Source of the DNA: Diacronema lutheri | Taxonomy: Eukaryota; Haptophyta; Pavlovophyceae; Pavlovales; Pavlovaceae | DNA length: 64,000 nucleotides | Direction of reading: 5' to 3' | NCBI GenBank assembly: GCA_019448385.1 | Contig: JAGTXO010000003.1 | Coordinates: forward strand, 310,001-374,000 | Shown: positions 1 to 11,400 of the stretch, piece after piece | How positions within the stretch are numbered: position 1 is the first letter of the stretch | How the letters are laid out: the number at the start of each line of letters is the position of its first letter | Translations under genes and position numbers: made by a program | Notes under the pieces: generated by a model | Seen by the model: the letters and a program-made list of their open reading frames with translations, nothing else | Told to the model about the DNA's origin: nothing | Database searches by the model: none

Positions 1-462
1 GCCCTGCCCGGTGGACGGAGGAGCGGAAGATGGGAGGCAGCGGGGCCATCCCACGTCTGGTGCTGCCGCTGCTGCCCGGCAAAGTAGGCTTGCTGCGCGG
101 CGAGCTCCTGCCGCTGCTGCAGGAGCTGCAGCTGCAGGAGCTGCACGCGCAACGCCTCCTGCTGCTGCGCCGCGGCCGCGCTCAAGTGCGCCTGCTGCGC
201 GTGCAGCGGCGCCGTGTCGTGCGCCGGCGAACCGCGCGCGAGCTGCTGCGACAGAGCGGGCGGTACCGAGGGGGCCTTGCCCATCGCGAGCGCATGCATC
301 GCGAGGCGTTGGCGGTCCCATGCCGCCGCGAGTTGCTGCTGCTGCTGCTGCTGCTGCTCATAATGCGCGCCAGCCGCGGGGAGTGCTCCGTTCAGCGGTG
401 CGGGCACAAATTGCGCGAGCTGCTGCTGCTGTGCGAGGGGCGCGAGCTGCTGCTGCTGCTGC

Positions 463-499
<37 letters not shown>

Positions 500-510
500 G
501 CTGCTGCTGC

Positions 511-607
<97 letters not shown>

Positions 608-724
608 GCTGCTGCTGCTCTACGAGATGTGCGAGCTGCTGCTGCTGCTGCCGCTGCTGCTGCTCTACGAGATGTGCGAGCTGCTGCTGCTGCTGCCGCT
701 GCTGCTGCTCTACGAGATGTGCGA

Positions 725-762
<38 letters not shown>

Positions 763-2294
763 GCGTGCAGCACAATCTTTCGCATCGTCTCCTCGTCGCG
801 CACCGCCGCCAACTTGAGCCCGAGCCGCTCGCGCGCCGCGCCCGCCCCGCCGCGCAGCCCGGCGAATGAAGGCGACGGCGAGACGGCGGGCAGCGGAGCA
901 TGGAAGGGCGCGAGCAGGGGCACAAGAGGCGTGAGCGGCGGAGACGCGCTCGGCAAGAGCATGGATACAAATGGCGCCGCAGCCGGCAGCCCCGCGTCGT
1001 GAGGGCGGTCGGCCTGTGCGACGTCTGCGCGGCCACCGTCCGCGCCATCGCGCGCCGGCCGCTCGCGCCGCTCGGGCTTGGCCGCGTGCGCGCCGTCGTC
1101 GCCGCCCTCCTTGCCCTTGCCGTGGAACGCGCGCCCCTGCTTGCTCTCCTTGGAGCGGCGCTCCTTCTTGTCGCGGGGCGCGCGGTGGCCGCCCCTGCCC
1201 TCGTCGCCCGCCGCATCCCAGTCCCTCCCCTCAAACGTTGCCGCCGCCGCGGCCATCGCCGCGGATGCGAGTGAAGAGGCCGCGGCGAGCTGCATCGATT
1301 GCCGCCGCAGCTCGTCTGCCTCTGGCTCCCGCTCCAGATGCCGGTAGGAATTCTCGTCGGCCGCGAGCGGATTGGGCGCGGCCGGGGCAACGGCGGCAGC
1401 AGCCAACGGCGCGAGCGGCTGCGCTGAGAGGCGCAGGTGCGCAGCGGCTGCCGCTGGCTGCGCCGTCGCGTCGATGCGCGCGCCCTCCTCCGCCTCTGGC
1501 GGCGGTGGCCCGTTGTCGGCTCGCGGTACCGTCGCGCGCGCCATTGCGCTTAGCATGCCTGAGAGGGACGAGTGCAGCTGCGCCCAGTGGTCGAGCATGC
1601 GCCGTCGTACGATGAAGCCACGCGCCACCTTTTGCAGCCTGACCGCCGCGCCGTGCCGCGCGTCCTCAAACGTTTCGCGCGAGAGCAGCGCGCGCTCGAC
1701 GCGCTCGCGCCGGATGCGCAGCAGCTCGGCGGCGGCGAGCCCGAGCACCGGCGTGCGCTTGGCGTGCTGCAGCACAGCGGCGAGCGCGGTCTCGGCGAGG
1801 CCGGCGATCTGCCCGCTCTGCGAGTGCGAGAAATGATCGAGCACCGCGATCACCTCGCGCGCCTCCTCGTCCGTCTCGTAGGCGCCGTCGAGGACGAGGT
1901 TCTGCAGCAAGGGCACGCAGTACCCCTGCGTGCTGACACGCGCCTCGCCGCGCGAGATGGACAGCACGACCTGCGCGGCGAGGCGGTCACGGCGTATGGA
2001 CGGGGTGCCGCCAAAGTAGCACAGGTTGGTGAGGCACGAGAGGCACAGGTTGATCACGTACGATTCGCGCTCCGGCTCCTCCGCGTACTTGCGCAGCAGC
2101 TGCACCAGCCGCGCGACGGTGCCCTCCCTGTCGCACTCGCGCACGGCCTCGGCGCCCTCCTCGCGCTCCGCGCGCGCGAGAAGCTCGGCGAGTTCGAGCA
2201 GTGAGCCGCGTTGGCCACGATCACTCGGGCTCGTCATCCGCTTCATCAGCTCGCGCACCGCACGCGTGACCGGCACGCTCCGCGGGTTCGACAT
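1..2294 (-). CDS. ARM-like/IQ-motif/polyglutamine protein, 3' end outside window
   Basis: The frame is open without interruption from the ATG at 2294 to the window edge (at least 764 codons). Residues 1-200 are helical and ARM-like, including the stretches LLELAELLAR and CLTNLCYFGG. A textbook IQ calmodulin-binding motif, LQKVARGFIVRRR, lies near residue 219. A low-complexity Ala/Pro/charged middle follows, and then a very long glutamine-rich tail encoded by CAG repeats with interspersed LAHLVE units. The gene at 16049-18087 has the same order (ARM-like block with CLANLAFFGG, then IQKVGRGFLIRRR followed by DHWAQLE), so the two are paralogues. A calcium/calmodulin-linked scaffold is inferred; no enzyme domain is visible. 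No intron is seen here, although the paralogue has one. Function unknown. Confidence 0.8.
420..770 (-). repeat. CAG (glutamine) trinucleotide repeat tract in coding sequence
   Basis: The + strand shows CTG runs that read as glutamine codons in the minus-strand gene. The longest uninterrupted run is about 31 units at 513-606. Occasional CCG interruptions become CGG (Arg) codons in the sense direction. Confidence 0.95.
600..745 (-). repeat. 45-bp tandem repeat inside the glutamine tract
   Basis: The block containing tacgagatgtgcgag recurs at 621, 666 and 711, a 45-bp period. On the sense strand each unit encodes a LAHLVE hexapeptide followed by glutamines. The copies are nearly identical, which suggests recent expansion. 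Confidence 0.9.
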
Positions 2295-2574
2295 GCCGCT
2301 CCCACGCCGGCGTCACGCCCCTCCAGGGGGGTGTTGCAACGTCGCCCAATTACATAACAGCTATGAATACTTACTCATCCGAACGACGCTTAACAATCGA
2401 CTCGACAGTCGACAACCCCCGCAGCACGGGCTCCGACTTGGCGCGAGCGCTGGCGCGATGGGAGAAGAGTGCGCAGTACAGGCTCATTGGCGCATCATCA
2501 GAACGGGCGAGGGCCGCGGCGCGCGATCCCCTTCGCCGGTGGCCATGCCGGACGGCTTGCGGCCCGCCGTTGGC

Positions 2575-3567
2575 TCATTCCGCGCCGCTGCCCTCGCTAA
2601 GCGCGACGAGCCGCGCGAGCAGACTGGCGAGCTGCGGGCTCTCGGCGCACACGCGCTGCAGCAGCGATGGCTCCGCGAGCACGGCGCGCATGGGGCCAAG
2701 GAGCTGCGGGTCGGCGAGCGCGGCCGCCATCTCCGGGTCGTGCAGCACGCGCTGTAACACCTCGGGCGGCAGCTCGAAGCCGCCCAGCCCGCCGGGCGCG
2801 ACCTCAGGCCACGCGGACGCGGCGCCCGGCGCGCTCGCGTCGTCGACGGGCAGCGGTGCCATGTCCACACATGACGGCCTGCGGCCAATGGCACCGAGGG
2901 TCGGGCCGGACGGTGGGCGCGGCGGTGGTGGCGGCATGAACGTGGCCGCCGCTGCGACCGCCGTCGCACCCGCGCCCTCGTCCTGGCCGCTCGCCGCGCC
3001 CGCCACCTCCGCCGGCCGCTTGGCCTTGAGGAGCCGCCGCCCGCCGGGCGCGCCCGTGTGCGGGCGGGCGACGAACTCGGCGGCGCCGTGCGCGCACGCG
3101 TCGCGCACGTCCGTGCGCTCTGCCAACGCCGGTGGCGCACGCCCGCTCCGGTTGGTCGCCGTCACGCTCGCGCCGTGCGCCGCGAGGAGGAACGCGACGT
3201 CGCGGTGGTCGCCGTTGCACGCGGCGTGCAGCGGCGTGTCGCCGTCCGAATCGGTGGCGTGCAGCTCGGCGCCCGCGGCGATGAGTGCACGCACAATCTC
3301 GACAAAGCCGCCCGCGCACGCGTTGTGCGCCGGCGTCGAGCAGTCCTCGTCGATCGCATTCACGTTCGCGCCGCGCGCGAGGCACGCGGCGACGATTGGC
3401 TCGTGCCCGTACAGGCAGCCGAGGTGCAGCGCGGTCTCGCCCTCGGCATTGTGCGCATCGATGGCGAGGCCGACGCCTGAGTCGAGGTGCGCAGCAAAAC
3501 CGGCGCAGTCACCCGCCTCGGCCAACACGAGCATGCGCTCCACGTCTGGTGGTACGTCGACGTCCAT
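2575..3567 (-). CDS. ankyrin-repeat protein with STI1-like C-terminus
   Basis: A 330-residue protein. Residues 10-150 hold about four ankyrin repeats with typical signatures such as GETALHLGCLYGHEPIV, CSTPAHNACAGGFVEIV and GDTPLHAACNGDH. A Pro/Ala-rich linker follows. The last 70 residues (PEVLQRVLHDPEMAAAL, then DPQLLGPM and SPQLASLLARL) look like an STI1/heat-shock-chaperonin-binding helical module with repeated asparagine/proline-poor D-P motifs. Ankyrin plus STI1 suggests a chaperone adaptor or targeting factor; this is inference. The ATG at 3567 is divergent from the XAP5 gene, with 130 bp between starts. No intron is evident. Confidence 0.8.
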   Translation of the reverse strand: MDVDVPPDVERMLVLAEAGDCAGFAAHLDSGVGLAIDAHNAEGETALHLGCLYGHEPIVAACLARGANVNAIDEDCSTPAHNACAGGFVEIVRALIAAGAELHATDSDGDTPLHAACNGDHRDVAFLLAAHGASVTATNRSGRAPPALAERTDVRDACAHGAAEFVARPHTGAPGGRRLLKAKRPAEVAGAASGQDEGAGATAVAAAATFMPPPPPRPPSGPTLGAIGRRPSCVDMAPLPVDDASAPGAASAWPEVAPGGLGGFELPPEVLQRVLHDPEMAAALADPQLLGPMRAVLAEPSLLQRVCAESPQLASLLARLVALSEGSGAE

Positions 3568-3697
3568 GAATATTTAGGTTTGCCGCGTCGCCCTTTGCGT
3601 TCTCGTTCACTTTTGCAATCAATCACTAAAATCCAACACACCATTTTGAATTTATTACTGCAGTGCCCCCCCCCCCCCCCCCCCCCCCCCTCCCACG
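3568..3697. promoter_or_regulatory. divergent spacer (ankyrin gene / XAP5) with a C25 run
   Basis: A 130-bp spacer between two start codons. It is AT-richer in the middle (3600-3660) and holds 25 consecutive C at 3666-3690, ending 7 bp before the XAP5 ATG. No TATA box is evident. Confidence 0.55.
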
Positions 3698-4639
3698 ATG
3701 TCGGCGGCGGACGTGCGGGAGACCGAACAGCTCAAGGGGTACGCTTCGCTCGACGAGTTTCGGCGGCGGCGGGAGGAGATGCAGCAGCATGCAACGCTTA
3801 GCTCGCTTCATGCCACCGTCGCCTCCGCCGTCGGCCTCCCCACCCGCGCGGGCGCGGAGGCGCGCGTGGACGCTGGCGAGGGCGGCGCGGACAGTACCGG
3901 GGCCGACGGCGCGGGCACAAAGAAGAAGCGGAAGAAGGGCAAGGGCGCGGGCGGCGTGGGGCTTTCATTTGACGACGGGGTTGACGACGACACTGCAGGG
4001 GCCGACGCGCGATCCGCCGCCGCGCTGCCCGCCGGCAAGCGCGTGTTCAAGGCCCCGGGCGTCGACACGTCCTTCCTTGCAAAGAACTCGTCGGAGAAGG
4101 AGGACGAGGCGCGGCGGCAGCAAACGCGGCTGCGCGAGATCCTAGACGCGCAAGAGCGCGAGAAGAATGAGGAGGTTGAGCTGCACTACGCCTTCCGCAA
4201 CGAGCACGCGAAGAAGCTGCTCAACAACCCGTTCTACCGTGGGCACGTGCGCGTGCGGCGCGGCGACACCGTCGGCGCGGTGCTCGAAAGGGTGCACGCC
4301 AAGTTGAGCGCGGAGCTGGCTGAGAAAGTATCCTCGCAGCTCCTCCTCGCCGTGTCCAACGACTACGTCGGCATCGTCACACAGGCGCACATGAGCCTGT
4401 ACGACACGTTTGCGCTCGAGTGGGCGGAGGGGGGGCTCATGTTCGAGCTGGGCAAGAGCCAGGTCGTGATCACAGAGCGCGCGTTCCTCGAAGCGAACAA
4501 GCACCTTCACCCGATGAACGGCTGGGCACTGTTCGACCCGTTCAAAAAGTACTCGCACGACGTGGCGGTGCGCAACCGCGAAAAGTCGACCGGCGTCGAG
4601 GTCCAACGCGCAAAGGGCGGCGGCGCGGGCAAGCGCTGA
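3698..4639 (+). CDS. XAP5/FAM50 family nuclear protein
   Basis: A 313-residue protein. The N-terminal half is charged, with a basic KKKRKKGKG stretch (likely nuclear localisation) around residues 70-80. The C-terminal half matches the XAP5 domain: NNPFYRGHVRVRRGDTVG (family form: short beta strands then kGdTIGeFL), VSNDYVGIVTQAHMSLYD, and the end signature ANKHLHPMNGWALFDPFKKY, equivalent to the family's KNKHIFPASRWEIYDP. Family members act in spliceosome-linked gene regulation and, in plants and algae, circadian timing (XCT). The start follows a C25 run directly. The 3' end is 149 bp from the end of the convergent PDZ gene. Confidence 0.85.
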   Translation: MSAADVRETEQLKGYASLDEFRRRREEMQQHATLSSLHATVASAVGLPTRAGAEARVDAGEGGADSTGADGAGTKKKRKKGKGAGGVGLSFDDGVDDDTAGADARSAAALPAGKRVFKAPGVDTSFLAKNSSEKEDEARRQQTRLREILDAQEREKNEEVELHYAFRNEHAKKLLNNPFYRGHVRVRRGDTVGAVLERVHAKLSAELAEKVSSQLLLAVSNDYVGIVTQAHMSLYDTFALEWAEGGLMFELGKSQVVITERAFLEANKHLHPMNGWALFDPFKKYSHDVAVRNREKSTGVEVQRAKGGGAGKR

Positions 4640-4788
4640 TCGTGCGGCTGGGCGGGAGTGGGGGAGGTGGCCCGATGCCATGGGACCATGAGATTTGAGA
4701 CGTGTGCCTGCGTGTGCAGCGCCTTCCTTTTGAACGACGGAATTCACTTTTCTCTGCACAACATTTCCTTCCCCTCCCTTCCTCCTTC

Positions 4789-7700
4789 TCACTCGCGCGA
4801 GATAAGGCTCGAGAGAAGCTCCGCGACCAACGCGCCGGGGAACTCGGGCGGCGGCGGCCGACGGAAGCGCTTGAGCGTGCGCCAGCTCGCGAGCTGCTCT
4901 GGCACAAACAGATCCGCCGCCTGCTCGGCCGTGAGCGCGACCGATCGCTCGAGCCACAGCGCAAGCTTGTCGGCGACGAGCTGAGCCTGTCGCGCGCTCC
5001 GAGTCTCGCCCGCGTCGGCGACCGCAGTCACATCCACGTCGAAGCCCTCGTCGTCAGCCTCGCCGTCCGCGCCGTCGCTTGGCGACGGCGCGTCAACGCC
5101 TGTCTCGCCCGCGCCGCCTTGCCGCGCGCCCACGCCCACAAGACTGTCGCCCGTCGGCCGCCACCAGCCGCCAGGTGCCGCCGTCGCCGCGCCAGCCTCG
5201 GCCGGTGCGAGCGTCGTCGCAGTGACGACAACGATGGCGTCTGCGTCGCGCTGCGCCACTTGCGCGCCGGCGACGAGTGCACTCGCGTTATTCGAAGGTG
5301 CGGAGAGGGCGGCCTCGTGTGTTGAGGCTTGCGCGTCGTGCGCATCGTCAGCACTGCGCGCGCTGACCGCGGTCACATCCACGACAAGGTCGGCAGCTGC
5401 TCGCGCCGCGCGCTTGGGCTTCGTACCACCTGCCGGCTGTGCGGCGCTGCCCGCCGCCCAGCCGCCGCTGTCGGGCCGCTCGTCCACAGCCGCGCGGCGC
5501 GTGCCGCCATCAAGCAACCGCTGCTGCTCGGTGCGGAGGCGCGCCGTCCTCTGCTGCAGCCCGTCCGCTGTGCCCGACAAGCCCTCGCGCACAGCTTTGC
5601 TCACCGTGTCCAGCGCGCGCGTCGGCGCTTCAGTCACAGCGCGCGCGACGCCTGCGAGCGGCCCTCGCTCCGCGCCGGCGGCGAGGTCGTTCTTGTACTG
5701 CTGCGCGATCTCGGACAGGACGTCGCGCACGAAACCCGCGGCATTCACCGCCTGTGGCCCCGCGCGCGTGAGAGAGAGAAAGAGAGAGACGGAGGGCAGG
5801 GGGGTGAGGGAGGGGGGGGGGGGGGGGGGGGGGGGGTGGCGGGGAGTGGGAGGCGCATGGCGGCCAAGGAGCGACGCAGCGCTTGAGGGCAGGGCAGGGC
5901 AAGGAAGGGGGCAGGGGGGGGCGGGGAGTGGGAGGCGCATGGCGGCCGAGGAGCGACGCAGCGCTTGAGGGCAGGGCAGGGCAGGGAAGGGGGGAGGCGG
6001 GGGCAGGTAGTGGGAGGCGCATGGCGGCCAAGGAGCGACGCAGCGCTTGAGAGCGCGCGCGCGCGCCGCCCGTCGGCAGAGCGCGCGCGCGCGCAGAAAG
6101 GGCAAAGGAAAGTGCGGGCAGGAACGGACCGGGGAGCGCGCAGAGAGAGCAAAGGGGAGTGCGGGCAGGAATGGGCCGGAGAGCGCGCGCGCGCGTGGCG
6201 GCGCATGGCGCGCACCGAGCCGACCGTGTCCGCCGCGCGCGCATCGCCGCCGTCCGTGCGCCGATCTGACGCCACACGAGAGGACACGGAAGATGCGATC
6301 GCCTGCGCGAGCGCGCGGCCGGCAAGCCTGCCTGCCACCTTGGCTGGCGGCAGCGCGCCGTAGACGAGCGTGTCCGCTCCATCCTTGACGAGCCGCTCGG
6401 CCACCTTGCCCGCGAGCGACACGCCCGCGCGCGCGCGCTCCGCGCGCGCACGCTCGCGCTGCGCGCCGCGCGTGCGCGAGAGCGAGGCGAGGCCGTCGTT
6501 GCCGGGCAGGCCGGGCAGCCTCGGCAGCTGCACACGCGCGCCAAGCTCGGCGAGCCCGCCGAGCACGCTGCCGTCGAGCAGCTCAGCGCCCGGTGGCGGC
6601 TCGAGTGCCCCTTCGTCTTTGAGGAGGGAGAATGCTTCAAAGTCCTGCCGGATCAGCGAGACGGTCCGGGAGACGTCACGGCCGAGCGCGCCGCCGAGGT
6701 TCGCCGCGCGCCGCTCGAACTTGGCCCAGTCCACGCCGCTGCCACCGCCGTCGCCGCCGCCGCCCGTGCCCGCGTTCGCCTCAGCGCCCGCGCCCGCGCC
6801 CGCGCCCACGCCCACGCCCGGCGTGGTGCCCGCCGCATCGGTGGCGCTGGCCACGTCGTCGAAGAGCGCGGCGAGCAGCTCCTTGGCCGCCGCGACCGTC
6901 GAGAAGCCGCCGCCGTCCTCTGCTGGTGCGCCCCCCGGCAGCGGCGGCGGCTGGGCGAGACGCGCGCGAAACGGCGCGAGCGCGTCATCGCCGCGCAGCT
7001 CAGGAGCGAATCGCCGGCCGGCTGGCAGCGCGCGCGCCCTGCCCGAGCTCGATGGCGCGAGCGTCGCGACGGCGCGTTGGCCCGCCGAGAGCGCGCGCGC
7101 AGCGTCAAGGCCCGCCCTGCGCGCGAGGTACTCGGCTGTGCGCAGTGCAATCTGCAAGTCGAGGAATGCCTTGTCCACGCTGCGGTCGACGATCGAGCGG
7201 AACGAGACGCGCAGCCCCTGCACGCGCGGTGCGCGCCGGCGGGCGGCGCGGGGCGCAGCGCGAGCGACGGTGCGCGCGCGGTCAGCGTCGGGCGCGCGCC
7301 GCCGAGCGGGCGCGCACGCCGCGCCGTCAGCCGCGCGTGCCGAGACAAAGGATCGAAGCTCAAAGGTGAGCTTGGAGATGGTGCGCGCGGTTGCACTCTC
7401 CAGCGACTCATCCACGCCCACGCCCGCCTGCTCCGCGCTGCCGACCGGCTGTGCGCCGCCGTCGGCGGCCGTGCGCTCGGCCGCCTTGAACGCCTCGAAG
7501 GCGCGGAAGAGCTCCTCCTGGTTGGACGCGGAGAGGGAGCCGTCGTACTCAGCGAGCACGGCAGCGAGCATCTCGTCGGCGGACAGGCCATCCGCCGCGC
7601 GCCACGGCTCCGAGCCCCCGCGCTGCAGCCCGAGCGGCACGAAGAGCGGCGCGTCGTCGAGCGCGGCGAGGACGGCGTCGAGAGAGTCGCGCGTCACGTC

Positions 7701-8048
7701 GCGCTCGCGCACAGAGATGAGCCAATCACCCAGGCAGACGCCCGCGAGCTTGCGCTGGCTACCCTCGTCCAAGTTGGCCACGTACGCGCCCTTGCCGCCC
7801 GGGTTCTGCGCGAACGTGACGCCGAGCGGCTTTGCGAGCGTAACGGCGACAAACTTTGGCCGCGCGTCGCGCCTGCGTAGTAGCGCCTCGGCGACTGCCT
7901 GCCCCTCCAGGTACGCGTCGGCGTTGTCCTGCTGGCGCGCACTGGCGTGTACGGCGCAGCGCGCCGGCGTGTGCAGCACACGCGCGCGCACAGGTGCGTG
8001 CGCGGCGCACGACACGCTCAGGGCGAGCGCGACGAGACGCGCTGCCAT
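4789..8048 (-). CDS. PDZ-like plastid-targeted protein
   Basis: Start at the ATG at 8048, giving a hydrophobic leader (ARLVALALSVSCAAHA) followed by an Arg/Ala-rich stretch, consistent with plastid or secretory import. Residues about 55-135 form a PDZ-like fold: PLGVTFAQN, then GAYVANLDEGSQ and GVCLGDWLISV, the arrangement of an algal plastid PDZ family. The remainder is helical and Ala-rich without a recognised catalytic domain. One intron is supported at 5752-6215 (donor TCG|GTGCGC, acceptor CACAG|GCGGTG, phase 0), giving about 931 residues. A second in-frame intron around 7213-7345 is possible because that stretch is Arg/Ala junk, but I cannot fix its borders. Role unknown. Confidence 0.65.
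5812..5836 (+). repeat. G25 homopolymer (C25 on the sense strand of the intron)
   Basis: Twenty-five consecutive G on the + strand, read as C25 in the PDZ-gene transcript, about 60 nt upstream of the inferred 3' splice site. Confidence 0.95.
5838..6060 (-). repeat. 82-bp minisatellite inside the PDZ-gene intron
   Basis: The core agtgggaggcgcatggcggc recurs at 5845, 5927 and 6009, an exact 82-bp spacing, with only a few differences between copies. It is followed at about 6094 and 6145 by two copies of a shorter motif containing gtgcgggcaggaa. The array is entirely within the 464-bp intron. Confidence 0.9.
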
Positions 8049-8138
8049 CGGCAAGCCATCAAATCCTGGAGACCCCTCAGCTTTTTAAAACAGAGCTGAG
8101 GTGGACACCGAGCCCTGGGATGCTATAATCCAGCACCG

Positions 8139-8303
8139 TTTTTGTCAGACGGGTTCGTCATTTTCGTATATGACAAGCCAATCGAATTAGCCTGGCCAAT
8201 CCGAGGTTTTGCCGACGGATTTGTCAGTGTTGAATTCGCCAATCGAATTGAATTGGCCAATCGAAACTTTTGTCCCACGCGTTTGTCATTTTGAACCGGC
8301 CAA
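8139..8303. repeat. diverged 61-68 bp direct repeats in AT-richer spacer
   Basis: Two and a half units start at 8139, 8207 and 8268. Each opens with a TTTTGTC/TTTGCC-type motif, continues through TTTGTCA or TTCGTCATTTT, and ends in paired GCCAATCGAATT and GGCCAATC motifs. Base composition is clearly AT-richer than its surroundings. The rest of the 8049-8433 spacer shows no gene. Confidence 0.7.
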
Positions 8304-8433
8304 CGGGAAAACGGTCGGAGATGGCGCACTTTTTGGTAGATGACCAGCCTCAACCAAGCGAGAGCCTCTCCTCCTCAACACGCTGGGCGGGTGCCTCTCT
8401 ACCTCAGGCCGCTGGGCGGCCGCGCTCTTCCGA

Positions 8434-11400
8434 GATGGCGCGCGAAGCATTTGCGGCATTCCCTGCCACCGAGTGCTGCGTGCTACCCTCGCCCGCTCCC
8501 CCGGACGACCCGTCCGTTTCGCCACCGCCGTCGCCGTCGCTGCCGTCGCCGCCGCGCGCCGCCGCCCAGCTAGCGCTGGCGCGCGCCGCCAAGACCGAGC
8601 CGCCGCGCGGTGGCGGTGGCAAGCCGCGCACGCACTCGCCCTCCGGAGGCCCCGGTCGCCGTGACGTGCGCCCGCGCCTCGCGTCGACTGCCGCGCACGC
8701 GCACGCCTGCGGCGGCGTCCGCCCGCTCGACGCCCCACGCGACACGACTTACGGCGCTGCGCTCAAAGGAGCATTGGCCGCCGCCGGCCTCGCTGCTTCT
8801 CCCGGACTCGTGCGTCCTGTTCCTCCGGCGAGCCACCCGATTCTCAACGCGCACGCCGGCGGTGGCCTGCTCGCGCTCGACGGCGCCCGCCACACGACGG
8901 ACGGCGCAACGCTTAACGCAACCGTCGCCGCCACCGGCATCAGCCGCTCCGTGGCGGACGCTCCCGCCGCGTCCACCGGCACGGGTGGCCGTGCCATGCG
9001 CCAACGTCGGGCACCGACCGCTGCGCACGTGGCTGCGCGCGGCGGCGGCGCGCGCACTCTGGGCACGGCAGACGACGCGACAGACACGACCGGCAGCGCC
9101 GCGCCTGGCACCACGCACGCCGGCGCCAGCACCTCCCTCACCGCAGGGCGTGCTCCCGCCGCCGACGCCGCCGGTCGACTCGAGCGTGCCCTCGGCCGGG
9201 CGCAGTACGCGACTCTGCGCGCATGCCTCTCCAGCCTGCGCCATGCGCACAACCAGACCGCCATTCGCCTGCACTTGCTGGACTTGCGCCTCATGCACGG
9301 CGAGGGCATGGGCGGCTTGCCTGCGCTGCGACCGTACGTTGGCCGCTTGCACAACGCGCAACGCGCAGTGCAGGCCGTGATCATGCGCGTGCGCGACGCC
9401 GCCGCCGAAGGCTCCATTTGTGGTGCTCGCGAGCTTGACGACGCCCTAACGCACGCTCTCGCGCTTGCATCCGCCGGGCCGCTTGTGCTTGACGGCCCGG
9501 TGCCGCTGCTGCTCTGCGAGCTTGGCGCCCACGCGTTCGGACACCTCGCGCGCCTGCTCGCCACCATGCCAGATGCGCCCGCCGCAATTTGCACGCGGCT
9601 CGCGCTCCTCGAGCTGCGCTGCGCCTTCGGGAATCGGCTCGGCGGGCGCGTGGCCGGGCGCGCCATAGACGGCCAACGCACCATCCCCAAGGCCTGGGGC
9701 GTCGCCAAAGGCGTGCTCGCCGTCGCCGCGGCGGACCAATCGGACGACGGCCGCGCGCTCGCATGCGCGCTCGCCAGGGCGATGCCGCGCCCTGCGAACG
9801 CGCGCGACGACTCGGCCGATGCGATGGTGCACGACCTCTACGCCGCCGGAGTCGCGCCCATCCTGCAGAACTCGTCGCGCCTGCGCGCCGCGGGCCCGGC
9901 ACCGCCCACTACGTCCGCGTCAAGGCCCTCGTGCACGCTGACATCGACAAGTTCTTCCACGTCAGCGACGAGGAGATGCTCGCGCGCGTGGCCGCCTTCC
10001 ACAAGGCCAACGGCGTGGTGCGCATGCTCGTCTGCGCGGCGTGTGGCCTGCGCGACCCTGACGCGGCATACGTCCGCTGGCAGCTCGATCACCTGCCCAA
10101 CAACCACTGGATGGTCGTCGACGCCGGCGCGCTCGCCCGCCTCGACGCCAAGCCGCGCATCAACCTGCTCGTGCGCGTGGGCAGCTCGTACTCGCCAATC
10201 ACAGCGCGCGTGCGCAACGGTCGCACCTTCCACGCTGTGCCGGACGCAGTCGGCGACGACGGCGGATGCGACGTGTGCAGGACATGCGCCGACAACAAGC
10301 GCCGCGCGCCACGCCAACAGGCCGACCCGCCCTCCGCCGCGTAGCCGGCCGCGCCGTCGGCTGCGGATGCGCCGCGGCATCCGCCAATCGCACCTCCGCC
10401 TGCGAGCGCAGCGCCTGCCGCATTGCCTGCGCTCTCGCCGTGGCCACCGCCGCCCCTGCCGCTGCCGCAGAGGCCGCCGCCGCGGCCGCCGCCCGCCGCG
10501 CCCGCCGCGCATGCCGCGCCTGTCGCGTCGCCGCCGCCGCCGCCGCTTGCCGCCGCAGCTGAGCCGCCGCCGCCGGCGTTCAACAGCGGCGACGGCCTCT
10601 ACACGGAGGACGCGCCGTACGGCTCCATCGCGCACGGCGACGACTACGGCCGCGCCTCCGCGCTGCGCGCGCGCGGCGTCATCGTTACGCCGTCGACGCT
10701 TGAGATGCTCGCACTCGGCTCGTGCCGCGCGCACATGGTGACGGTCAAGGTGATCGCCTACTCCGGCGACGCGATCGCGCGCGAGCGGCTGCGCGGCCGC
10801 GTGGTCATCTTCCCGCACGAGCGCGTCGACCTGCCCGCCGGCGCAAAATTTTGGACTCGACGCCATCAAGGGCGCGCTCGCGCACGTACGCGTGCTCTTC
10901 GTCGGGCCCGCCGGGCGGCGCACCGCGCTCGAGCGCGCGGCGCTGCACGTGCCCGACCTGCGCCTCGACGCGTGCGTCGTGCACAACTTCCTCGCGCTGC
11001 GGCACGCGCTGCACGGCAACAAAGCGCCGCCGCCGCTCGCCCAGCTCGAGGCCCTCGTCGCGCTGCACGGCATTCAGAAGCACATCGTGGCCAACGCGCG
11101 CGTCTCGCACGACGAAACGCTCGAGCGCGTGTGCGACGGCACGGACGTGGCAGGCGTGCGCGCGCACGCCACGAGCGCCGCGCAGGCCCGCGCAGCCGAC
11201 CCCGAGGAGGTCGCCGCCGCCGCACGCGCGGAGGCGGACGACGCCCCCGAGATGCGCACGTTCGGCGCGCTCGCCGCGCCCGCGCAGAGCATGGGCCAGG
11301 TGCTTGCCGCCATCGCCACGGCTGTCTCACCCGACAACCCGGCGATGGCGGTGGCGCAGGCCGCCAACGCTTCCGAACACGCGCCCGCTGGCGCACCCGC

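Noticed and set aside
11-869. Long + strand frames of polyalanine and polyleucine at the left edge
   Set aside because: They are other-frame readings of the CAG tract. The minus-strand frame is longer, has an IQ motif and a clear paralogue.
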